Source: Linepithema humile (Eukaryota > Arthropoda > Insecta > Hymenoptera > Formicidae). From it: DNA of 64,000 nucleotides. Position 1 is the first letter of the stretch, and each line of letters begins with the position of its first letter. Below the pieces are notes generated by a model that was given only the letters and a program-made list of their open reading frames with translations, had not been told where the DNA came from and did not search any database. The stretch lies in assembly GCF_040581485.1 (NCBI RefSeq), contig NC_090128.1, positions 14,136,001 through 14,200,000 on the forward strand. Direction: 5' to 3'. Shown here in pieces: positions 29,646 through 38,666 of the stretch. The position numbers and the translations under genes are program-made.

Positions 29646-31892
29646 CTAACTACCGATGATCACCCCTGGTTGTGTTTCCATTGCATGCACTATTCCCAGC
29701 GCATTTTTGCTTGTTGATGCTTTAATTATTGTCTCGCTTCTGGGAGCTAGTTTTATGTTGTTATGCTGAAATAGTTTGAATGTCGTTCCCTCGACCGTCA
29801 ATTTCTTTACGGGATAGTCCCATTTCGTGACGTATTTGTTTAAAAAGTCCGCTCCTAGAATACCTTCGTATCCTATCGGAAAGTCGTCTTTTACTACATG
29901 CATTTTATGCATTATTGTTTTATCTTTTAATGTTATATGCGCTTTTATCACGCCTAACGTGTCAGCTTTCTGTCCCGTGGCACCGACTAATGTTACCGTT
30001 TCGTCATATACGGGTGTTTCTTCTAATAGACTTTTTATTTTAATCAGAGTTAGTGTAGCTCCAATATCCACAAGCATTGTTGCGTGGTCGTTTTTCGCTT
30101 CCACTATTGGTAACGCGATTAAATCTAGATTTGCGTGTATTTTAGCTGTCTTATCTGTATGTGCTAACAACGCTTTTATGGGCCGTGTCTTTTTCTTGTT
30201 TGCTGCGTCATCTTCTTCGTCGTTGTCGGCCTTCTTTGCCTTATTCTCTTTAACTGTTTTATGTTGCGCGTTCTCTTTCGCATTCCCTTTTTCGGGTCGA
30301 CCGTTTAATTGCCAGCACTCCTCCTGAAAGTGTCCGGGCTTTTTGCAATATTTGCAATATTTTTCTAATGCGTTTACTCTGTGTCCGTCAGCCTTCGGTA
30401 AACTGAATCGGTTCGCAAAACGACTTGTACGGCACTCACGCCCGATATGCCCCCATTTTCCGCACTTTGCACATTGCGGTGTCTTTTCCCGCGCTTTATT
30501 CGTGGTTTTATAATAGGCATTATATTTATTTAACGCTGGGCTTGATCCTTGTAATTTTTCCTCAGCCGTTGCCACAGCAATAGCCTCTTGTAGCGTTCCG
30601 TAGTTCCTTGCGCGTACAATAGTTTTAATATTATCTTGTAATCCTATCTGGAAATTTTGTAACGCCAAGTTTTGTACGGTGTTTTTAATAGTGTTTTTCT
30701 CCATAATCGTGTGAGTTTTTCCCTCTATCATTGATTCATAGAGTTTCATAGCGAGTTGGTCCACTCTCGAACCAAAGTTTTGAGCACTTTCACCTTGTTT
30801 TTGCTTTAGGGTATTAAACTCTAATTGTAGGTGCGTAACACTCTTATGTGTAGTATAACCCCTTTCTATTTCCTGTTTTAATTGGGCGAACGATTGAATA
30901 TTTCTCGTTTGGAAATCAAGTAAGATTTTCTCTTTCAGTTTTGTGCACAGTATAGCCTTGAGTAATTGTAGCTCCTCTGTTGGATCTATGCTTTCCATCG
31001 CGTAGGTACTAGCACTTAAAAACTCCTGTATTCTATTTGGTGCTGTCCCGTCGATTTCCGGTATTAGGCTTCGGGCTTCTTTCAACTGCATATAATTGTT
31101 AGAATGGGTTGGCCTATTCCTTACGTCAGCGGGGCCTTGGCCGTACAATACGTTTACTTCTGGTGCGTTCATCGTTCCACGTGACGCGTTATTTAATTCA
31201 CGGTTACTAGTTGATCCCTGTTGCTGCCCTTGTATACCGTATATTTGTGCGTTAAATCGTTCGTGCAAGTTAAGTATCTGTTCATGTAAATGTTCTTGCA
31301 GCACTTGCGTTTGCGCTCGCATCTCGTTTATCGCGTCTGCTAGTACTCCGATCTGTGTCTCTATTAAATTCTCTTGTATGTCGTTTGTGGCATTGGTCAC
31401 ATTCCCGTCTATGTTGATCTGTCGCCGCGGAGGCTCTCCGTCCTCAATTCGTGCGATTACGTCGTTTGGCGGTTGTGCCATTGTTATTTCGTTGTTTAAT
31501 TCTCGCGGATCAAAGATACTACTATCGTACGTAGTCGATGCAGTCTCAGTGCGCTCCGATATTCTACTCAATGGCCTCGTGGTTGTAGGCCTATCCTGGC
31601 GCGAATCCTCGCTTACTCCGGATATTAAGCTGTTATCTAATTCGCGGAAAGAATATTCTCGCGTTGTTTCAACGTTTTCGTCGACGTTCGCGACGCTTTC
31701 GTCTCTATCGTTTACTACGAATTCTCGCGGTGTTTCGCGCGGTTCCCTCTCGGGGTTACTCAAGGTGTTTATTGCGCGTCGTCCTTGGTCGCTTAACAAC
31801 CAGGATTGATTCGGTTGTAAACTGGGGTCGTTTTGACTCGGATTACTGCCTAGCCAATATGGAAAACCGTGTCCTTCGCGTCTTTCGGACAT
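29646..31892 (-). CDS. Gag-protease polyprotein of the retroelement
   Basis: 748 residues: a long capsid-like region, two CCHC zinc knuckles (C474-C487 and C513-C526), a lysine/aspartate-rich linker, then a retropepsin domain with LVDIGATLTLI around D609. The usual D-T/S-G active-site triad reads D-I-G here. It ends with TAG at 29646-29648; the codons after it continue pol in the same phase, so it is either a readthrough site or a nonsense mutation. Confidence 0.8.
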   Translation of the reverse strand: MSERREGHGFPYWLGSNPSQNDPSLQPNQSWLLSDQGRRAINTLSNPEREPRETPREFVVNDRDESVANVDENVETTREYSFRELDNSLISGVSEDSRQDRPTTTRPLSRISERTETASTTYDSSIFDPRELNNEITMAQPPNDVIARIEDGEPPRRQINIDGNVTNATNDIQENLIETQIGVLADAINEMRAQTQVLQEHLHEQILNLHERFNAQIYGIQGQQQGSTSNRELNNASRGTMNAPEVNVLYGQGPADVRNRPTHSNNYMQLKEARSLIPEIDGTAPNRIQEFLSASTYAMESIDPTEELQLLKAILCTKLKEKILLDFQTRNIQSFAQLKQEIERGYTTHKSVTHLQLEFNTLKQKQGESAQNFGSRVDQLAMKLYESMIEGKTHTIMEKNTIKNTVQNLALQNFQIGLQDNIKTIVRARNYGTLQEAIAVATAEEKLQGSSPALNKYNAYYKTTNKAREKTPQCAKCGKWGHIGRECRTSRFANRFSLPKADGHRVNALEKYCKYCKKPGHFQEECWQLNGRPEKGNAKENAQHKTVKENKAKKADNDEEDDAANKKKTRPIKALLAHTDKTAKIHANLDLIALPIVEAKNDHATMLVDIGATLTLIKIKSLLEETPVYDETVTLVGATGQKADTLGVIKAHITLKDKTIMHKMHVVKDDFPIGYEGILGADFLNKYVTKWDYPVKKLTVEGTTFKLFQHNNIKLAPRSETIIKASTSKNALGIVHAMETQPGVIIGS

Positions 31893-32301
31893 TCGCTCTT
31901 ATTTTACTAATGTGTCTTTATTTCGACTTACATTAATACGCTCGCTCGCATGGTGTTGCGTTGCTCGCTGCCCAGTGCTTCGTGGTGAGGTAGGTCACGT
32001 CCCGTTCTCGCTGTGCAGTGGCCCTTGCTCGGATTTCGCTGACTCTGCTTGGTCGTTGTGCTCCGTCGGACTTTCTCAGCTGCTTATTGCTCGAACTGCC
32101 TTGACTGGACCGCTTCCTCGTGGAGGTTTTATTTTCTCTTCTCACTTTCACTTTTCGCACTTCTAGTTTCTGCGTTGTTTTCGGCCACGCTGTTCCCTTG
32201 GGTTGATCGTCTTGGTCCTGCTGCCGTGCCCAGTCCACCAAGGTGTCCACCAACAACCGGACTACGGTGAAAAAGACAGATCCCACCGCTGCCACCAAAA
32301 T
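31893..32301 (-). other. Retroelement leader with candidate primer-binding site
   Basis: Directly after the 5' LTR end (32302) the minus strand reads ATTTTGGTGGCAGCGGTGGG; TGG-starting sequence here could pair with a tRNA 3' end. No coding evidence beyond chance frames. Confidence 0.4.
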
Positions 32302-32882
32302 TGTTACGCCGTGCCCGTGACTCAAAGATCTCGTCGCGGGCCAACGCAGGATTCGGGATCCGTCGTGTAGGGCCAAGGGGGTTGATCCAAGGGAGATGAT
32401 TATTGAACGATGTTCAATGAGAAATAAAATATCTTTATTCACTTAGCACTCGCGTACACTTTATTTAACGGCTTCCTCACAGTCGTTACGATCGCGTAAG
32501 ATACAAACTCGGAGTTCGCGATACCGACGTGCAGCTCGTGCTTAGATCAAACTTAAAAACCCGTGGTGACGATCGAGTCACCTTCTTTTATACAGATCAG
32601 TATCAAGGTTAGCAACGTCTGCTTTCCGTGAATGCTGATCTACTTCGCTTGTTTGTGAGGCAATCCGCCGATCGTTTCCTCATGCGGTTAACGCCTCAGC
32701 GTTTAATTATAATCGATTGTTACTTGTCTAAAGAATAGCATTGGTCAATATCTTTGTTAATTTTAAATACCTTATTCGTCTTTCTAAGAACGTGCTTCGA
32801 GTTGAAAGTTTTATTTGCTAATTCTTTAAACAATAGCGTTGCTAAATTAAAATATCTCGTTGTAGTCTTTCGACACACAACA
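32302..32882 (-). repeat. 5' LTR (581 bp) of the retroelement
   Basis: Bounded by TGTT...AACA inverted ends. Its first 75 bp recur as the 3' LTR remnant. A TATAAAAG box (about 32586-32593 on the minus strand) and AATAAA signals lie inside. Confidence 0.75.
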
Positions 32883-32952
32883 AATACCTGAAAATATAAG
32901 AAGAATATATAAGACAATATATGAATTGGACAGTGATGTATTAATTGATTAT

Positions 32953-33975
32953 CAAGAGACACGGCAGTGTCTCGCGCCAAGTTCACGCGCAGCGCAAGAC
33001 CGACCGTGTATCTTTACGCGAGACCGAAAGTTGAGACGAGCCGAGATTATCGGATCTCAGTAATGCCTGAGTCGATCGATTTAAAAATAGGCTCAATCGA
33101 TAGCGCTTACCCAAAATATATAATAAAAGTATGCTTGTTTTTGCTCTATATGCTGTATAAATAAAGATATTAAAGTTTAAAGTCGAAATGTCATGAAAAC
33201 TATGAAAATTATTTCAGTCGTCTGGGATGTACTTTATAAATTCTTGCCGATAGATGGCTAGTATCTCAGATGTACACATATCGGCATGTATCGCCGGCAA
33301 CGCATGCGCAAGCCATGTACATGCGAAGCTCGGAGCTCACATGTACAATGTGACTTGCGCATATATGCGGTAATCTTTTCATTCCTGCTGCTGCTGCTGC
33401 TGTTTGTGTCTCAAATCTGGCCACACAGCGGTATACGTGTGTGAAATAAAATATGTGTAATACTCCTACATTGCTGATTGTGCTTGAGAGTTTCGAAAAA
33501 TATTACGGTGCGGATGATATTTGTTTCTCACTTTAGAGCAGACTCTGTGCGTTGTGCGCAAGCGTTGTACCTATACATATATCCCGTACGCAAGCTACAG
33601 ACGTCGCGCACGTGCAGAACGGCCAAATCGTGGTAATATAATGTAATATCTGCTAGTTTCTATTTTTCATTGTCAGTATAAATTGTGAACATGTTAAAAA
33701 TAATTATATGTAGTATATTGTTTTTAAATAACTAATCAAATGAATAATACGTACTAACATATTTAATTAATTATCTAACTCATGTACTCAATGTATTTGA
33801 ATATCGTTTTTGAATGCCACTTATAAATTGCAAATTGAATTTAACTATGTAATACGAGTTTGTAATTCTATTTATACCAACTATAATTAAATTATTTATT
33901 AAACTGAAAGAGATGATAATAGGTCAAGGCCTAATAGAGACTAAATGAAATAGATAATTATAAACGTAATATATA
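32953..33975. other. Host-like sequence inside RNR1-B, no gene seen
   Basis: GC-richer than the virus; starts CAAGAGACACGGCAGTGTCT. Contains a short (CTG)5 run near 33386-33402. I find no domain-bearing frame; probably the body of an unidentified repeat element. Confidence 0.4.
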
Positions 33976-35419
33976 CAGGGTGTCCCATTTAACTTGAGAC
34001 AACTAAATATTTCGAAAAATAAGCATTGTACGAAAAAATGTCCCAAATAAACTTTTAATATTATCAAGGGGGACGTCTGCCTGTGTAAAAATTAACCTGC
34101 CGCCACCGCTCCTTGGGGGTGGGGCGGGTGGCAACTTTGAAATTTTAAATAGGAACCCTTATTTTTTATTGCAGATTCGAATTTCTTGGAAAAAAATACG
34201 TAAGTTTTGTCCGAGACATTTTTTCGAATCGTGATAGATGGCGCTGTAATCAGTGAAAATTAGTTTTTGCCATTTTCTCTCACCATCGGGGTGCTTTATT
34301 TCGGTGAGTCCCCTCGCCTCTCACTATTCAATTACAATAAATGCTCGAAATGATGACTTTCCATTTCGATGCATTTATTAACTCGAGCTTGGAATGCTTG
34401 TACACATGTAGAAAGTGTATCTGGCGTTATTTGTGCGCAAGCATATCTAATACGTTCCACCATGTTTTCTCGAGTATTTGGTACTTTTGTATACACTTTC
34501 TCTTTAAGGTAACATAAAATTATTTCAACTTTCTTCTCTAAAGATAAATAATCCATTATTTATTTACTGACATAAAAAACGCGTCCGTAAAAAAACAAGT
34601 AGCTAGCGTACGTATTACTGAAATTTACTTGACTTGAAATTTAAAGAATCCAGTTATTGAAGAATTGTTCTGACTTAATTTCTTTCATTTATTTTGTTTC
34701 TCCTTTTCAGTATTTTCAGTATTTCAGAAATTTACTACATTTGTAGATGCCTCATAGTTTTGGTACGCTAGCTACTTGTTTTTTTACGGACGCGTTCTTT
34801 ATTTCAGCCATTATTAAATAAATAATGGATTATTTATCTTTAGAGAAGAAAGTTGAAATAATTTTGAAAGTTGAAATAATTTTACCTTAAAGAAAAAGAG
34901 TATACAAAAATACCAAATACTCGAGAAAACATGGTGGAACGTATTAGATATGCTTGCGCACAAATAACGCCAGATACACTTTCTACATGTGTACAAGCAT
35001 TCCAAGCTCGAGTTAATAAATGCATCAAAATGGAAAGTCATCATTTCGAGCATTTATTGTAATTGAATAGTAAGAGGCGAGGGGACTCACCGAAATAAAG
35101 CACCCCGATGGTGAGAGAAAATGGCAAAAACTAATTTTCACTGATTACAGCGCCATCTATCACGATTCGAAGAAATGTCTCGGACAAAACTTACGTATTT
35201 GTTTCCGAGGAATCCGAATCTGTAATAAAAAAATGGAGGTTCTTATTTGAAATTTCAAAGTTGCCACCCGCCCCACCCCCAAGAGGCGGTGGGGGCGGGT
35301 TAATTTTTATACAGCCAGACGTCCCCCTTGATAATATTAAAAATTTATTTGGGACATTTTTTCGTACAATGCTTATTTTTCGAAATATTTAGTTGTCTCA
35401 AGTTAAATGGGACACCCTG
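33976..35419. mobile_element. Foldback MITE of Tc1/mariner type (CAGGGTGTCCC ends)
   Basis: Termini CAGGGTGTCCCATTTAACTT are inverted at both ends. The arms are about 640 bp (33976-34611 and 34763-35419) around a 151-bp loop. The left flank ends TA, but the right flank is CA, so a TA duplication is only partly supported. Each arm carries a short transposase-derived frame. Confidence 0.7.
34332..34556 (-). pseudogene. Deletion-derived mini transposase fragment, 74 aa
   Basis: Begins MDYLSLEKKVEIIL (helix-turn-helix-like start) and runs straight into a C-terminal-like stretch ending ESHHFEHLL. It looks like the two ends of a mariner-type transposase joined by deletion of the catalytic core. 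The opposite arm copy (about 34824-35061) is further disrupted. Confidence 0.5.
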
Positions 35420-35768
35420 CATAGAGAAGAAAATGATTGGATTGAAGCTGATGATGCTTCAATTAGAAAAACACAATGGCCTAGAAACAATATGATACTT
35501 ACAGAATTTTGTATTTTTGTAACTTAATTAATTAAAGAGGACCGTCGTATGCTGTATACTGAAAGTACGACTGGGGTGATAATGGGCCGTCTTTAGCAAA
35601 ATCTAACTGATATTTCATTATTTTAGCTTTAAAAAACACTGTCGTATATATATCATTAAAAAAAAATATCTATCAATTACCTTTTTTAAAAAAAAAGGTA
35701 AAATAAAGGTGCCAAGTACACGCTCTTGTCACAATCAAAACAAATTACTAAAAAAAAAGAAATAATAT
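35420..35768. other. AT-rich linker with one partial repeat unit
   Basis: No gene. About 35678-35750 is a degenerate copy of the end of the palindromic element that follows (sharing GCCAAGTACACGCTCTTGTC). Confidence 0.5.
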
Positions 35769-37168
35769 CTCAAAAAATAACCTTTTCAAAAAAAAAGGTA
35801 AAAAAAAGGCGCCAAGTACACGCTCTTGTCACAACCAAAACAAAACAGTATTGTTTTACATTTAAAAAAAATTGCCGTATATATTAAACCTATCAAAAAA
35901 CCAGTCGTATATATTACCCTTTCAAAAAAAGCTGTCGTACATATTAAAACCTTTCAACAAGTAATGCTGTTGTGTATATTAAAACTATAAAAAAATATGA
36001 TATCAGGAAATGACGCAAGTGGGATTAAAGAACTATGAAAAAAGTTGTACACTATTTCTATAAAACTCTTCTATAAAACTTTTGTACATAAAGCTGTCGT
36101 ATATATTAAAAAAAAAATCTAAAAAAATGCTGTCGTACATATATTATTATATTGCATACTATATTTCACCATATTTTACATATACTATACTATATATATT
36201 ATATATATTATTACATATACTATACGATATATATTATTTATAATATTACATATACTATATATATTATAACAAATTAAACTCATAATTAAAAAAAATAAAA
36301 AAAATATTAAAAAAATAAAAATATTTTAGCAAAAAAAATTTTTAAATATTAAAAAAATTTAATTAAAATAAAAAAATATTTATTAAAAAACGCAAAAAAA
36401 CTTGGCGTTGCTACAGTAAACTACATGTTAACTTACATGATGTCAACTTATTACATTATGTCAATTAATCGTCAATTGTTATATTATTACGAATTTTTTT
36501 GCTTTATAATATTTTGAGGTGTAGCAACGCCAAGTTTTTTTGCGTTTTTTAATAAATATTTTTTTATTTTAATTAAATTTTTTTAATATTTAAAAATTTT
36601 TTTTGCTAAAATATTTTTATTTTTTTAATATTTTTTTTATTTTTTTTATTTATGAGTTTAATTTGTTATAATATATATAGTATATGTAATATTATAAATA
36701 ATATATATCGTATAGTATATGTAATAATATATATAATATATATAGTATAGTATATGTAAAATATGGTGAAATATAGTATGCAATATAATAATATATGTAC
36801 GACAGCATTTTTTTAGATTTTTTTTTTAATATATACGACAGCTTTATGTACAAAAGTTTTATAGAAGAGTTTTATAGAAATAGTGTACAACTTTTTTCAT
36901 AGTTCTTTAATCCCACTTGCGTCATTTCCTGATATCATATTTTTTTATAGTTTTAATATACACAACAGCATTACTTGTTGAAAGGTTTTAATATGTACGA
37001 CAGCTTTTTTTGAAAGGGTAATATATACGACTGGTTTTTTGATAGGTTTAATATATACGGCAATTTTTTTTAAATGTAAAATAATACTGTTTTGTTTTGG
37101 TTGTGACAAGAGCGTGTACTTGGCGCCTTTTTTTTTACCTTTTTTTTTTGAAAAGGTTATTTTTTGAG
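35769..37168. mobile_element. AT-rich palindromic element with repeated GTCGTATATATTA-type motifs
   Basis: Inverted arms 35769-36414 and 36521-37168 (about 650 bp) around a 106-bp loop; the outer ends read CTCAAAAAATAACC. Each arm contains several spaced copies of a (G/A)(T/C)CGTATATATTA-like motif. No coding capacity. It probably is a foldback MITE with transposase-binding subterminal repeats (inference). Confidence 0.6.
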
Positions 37169-37453
37169 TTATATAGACAGGGCTCCGTTTATAGATCAAA
37201 GCCAATCTATGAATATTTATATAAATATGAGGAAGGTAATGAGGAAGATATATATAACAAAATAAATAGGTTGATATATTCAAAGCATGGAAATGTAAGT
37301 TAAAGACAGGATTATATTACTTAAGAATAGAGACAAAATATATCAAACCTAAGGAATTATGTGAATTTTGTTCATCTTAAATATAATTTTTTATTTTGTT
37401 TATTATATATTTAATATTTGATTATAATTTGAAATTTTATTGCTGTATGTAAA

Positions 37454-37912
37454 ATGGATAAGGCAAATTGTAGACATCTTCTGTTTTACAAGACTTCAGA
37501 TAATGCCTATGCTCCAGTTAAGGCATCGATGTGTTCTGCTGGATATGACTTAAGAGCGTCCTCAGATCATATTATCTATCCAATTCCAAATAAAAATGAT
37601 CCTATACCGACTAATTTGAAAGTTATAATACCAAACGGATGTTATGGAAGAATTGCTTCCAGATCTGGACTGGCTTTAAAATTGTTAGATGTAGGAGGAG
37701 GCGTTGTAAACAGTGATTATAGAGGAGAGATATTTGTAATAATGTATAACTATGGAGATGCTCCGTTTGTAATAAATAAAGGAGATAAAATTGCTCAAAT
37801 TATATGTGAGAAGATAGAAAATGTTGAATTATTAGAGATTACAAAAAATGAATTAGATATCAATAATACAGAAAGAGGATTAAAAGGATTTGGATCTAGT
37901 GGAATAAAATAG
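37454..37912 (+). CDS. dUTPase, copy B (altered motifs III and V)
   Basis: 152 residues, intact frame, identical to copy A except two residues: motif III reads GGGVVNSDYRGE (Asn where the catalytic Asp is expected) and motif V reads RGLKGFG (Leu for Ser). From dUTPase family knowledge the motif III Asp activates the attacking water, so this copy is probably weak or inactive; it could still bind nucleotide or mix into trimers (inference). The other arm's B copy has the same two changes. Confidence 0.88.
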   Translation: MDKANCRHLLFYKTSDNAYAPVKASMCSAGYDLRASSDHIIYPIPNKNDPIPTNLKVIIPNGCYGRIASRSGLALKLLDVGGGVVNSDYRGEIFVIMYNYGDAPFVINKGDKIAQIICEKIENVELLEITKNELDINNTERGLKGFGSSGIK

Positions 37913-37916
37913 TAAG

Positions 37917-38555
37917 TTACATTCCTTTTATAAAATTTTTAATCTTAATTTTAGTATTTTTATCTTTAGAACTTAAATGTTTCGATTTTAACGATAGAAT
38001 TTTTTTTTCTGGATGGTATGCGAATCCGTACATATTATGTTTATAGCTTTTAATTTCGTTTAAGAATGTCATGTTATTGTATCTTTTATATTTTATATAT
38101 ATGTTTTTATCATTAAATTTATATAAATTTTTATGTAATAATGACTTTCTTATACACCATTTATGATTGTGATATTCGTTATCTAACATCGTTCTGTATA
38201 TATAACATCTTGAAAAAGTAACGTTTGTAATATATTTTACGACATGTTCCATTCCGAGGCATATACATATTTTTGGTTTATTTGTTTCCATTACTAAATT
38301 TGTATATTCCCAATACTTGGATTTGTAATCAGAAAAGTTTGACTTTCCTCCTGGTAGTATATATCCTGTTATGTTGTATATATCGTTATACGATCTGAAT
38401 GTGTTTTTATCGAAGCTATTATTAAGAGTTATGATTTTATCTATTTCGTTGAAGTAATTATATATATGACTTAAATCAGTATGTTCTGATTCTTTGAATA
38501 CAATAAGTTCTGATTTACAAGAAAAAATTATAACTAATAAAATTAATAATTTCAT
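37917..38555 (-). CDS. Gamma-glutamyl hydrolase (class I glutamine amidotransferase fold), copy B, intact
   Basis: 212 residues. The hydrophobic first 13 residues followed by CKSE look like a signal peptide, so the protein is probably secreted or lysosomal. GYILPGG (about 62-68), the nucleophile elbow C-I-C-L-G-M-E (about 97-103) and the histidine in YHPEK (about 182-186) are the gamma-glutamyl hydrolase landmarks. It is shorter than animal enzymes (roughly 300 aa). These enzymes trim poly-gamma-glutamate from folates. Start in TAAATG (38553-38558). Convergent with dUTPase-B, next to GGT. Confidence 0.75.
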   Translation of the reverse strand: MKLLILLVIIFSCKSELIVFKESEHTDLSHIYNYFNEIDKIITLNNSFDKNTFRSYNDIYNITGYILPGGKSNFSDYKSKYWEYTNLVMETNKPKICICLGMEHVVKYITNVTFSRCYIYRTMLDNEYHNHKWCIRKSLLHKNLYKFNDKNIYIKYKRYNNMTFLNEIKSYKHNMYGFAYHPEKKILSLKSKHLSSKDKNTKIKIKNFIKGM

Positions 38556-38558
38556 TTA
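38553..38558 (-). promoter_or_regulatory. Poxvirus late-promoter motif TAAATG at GGH-B
   Basis: TAAATG overlaps the GGH start on the minus strand; the mirror copy is at 41811-41816. Confidence 0.5.
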
Positions 38559-38666
38559 TTATATTATAATTATAAATAGTTTTAAGATTGGAATAAATTA
38601 ATATTATTAATGTTTATACAAATATTTAAAGATTAACGACTAGAAAAATGTACAATATTAATTATT

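Larger units (their letters stand above)
24627..32882 (-). mobile_element. Ty3/gypsy retroelement with env (errantivirus-like), 3' LTR truncated
   Basis: Minus-strand order: 5' LTR (32302-32882), leader, gag-protease, RT-RNase H-integrase, env, polypurine tract (about 24702-24715) and a 75-bp remnant of the 3' LTR (24627-24701). LTR ends are TGTTGTG...CGTAACA. The 5' LTR abuts an RNR1 fragment and the truncated 3' LTR abuts GGH-A, with no target duplication, so the element lies at a recombination junction rather than a clean insertion. An in-frame stop and frame changes make this copy non-functional as written. Confidence 0.88.
32883..37380 (+). pseudogene. Ribonucleotide reductase large subunit, copy B (3' fragment, split)
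   Basis: Two pieces, 32883-32952 and 37169-37380, match only the last fifth of RNR1, starting at IPENIRRIYKT and including APFIDQSQSMNIY and the C-terminal CEFC. They are separated by a 4.2-kb block of mobile DNA with no convincing target duplication. The first piece directly touches the retroelement 5' LTR. The two downstream frame changes are the same as in copy A, so they predate the tandem duplication. Confidence 0.8.

Noticed and set aside
31096..31809. 237-aa cysteine-rich ORF antisense to gag
   Set aside because: Shadow of the gag frame; its mirror in the other arm is likewise antisense.
31933..32442. 169-aa ORF across the LTR and leader
   Set aside because: It spans the LTR boundary and primer-binding site and shows no domain; a chance frame.
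33976..35419. Clean TA target duplication for the foldback MITE
   Set aside because: Left flank is TA but right flank reads CA; not supported as written.
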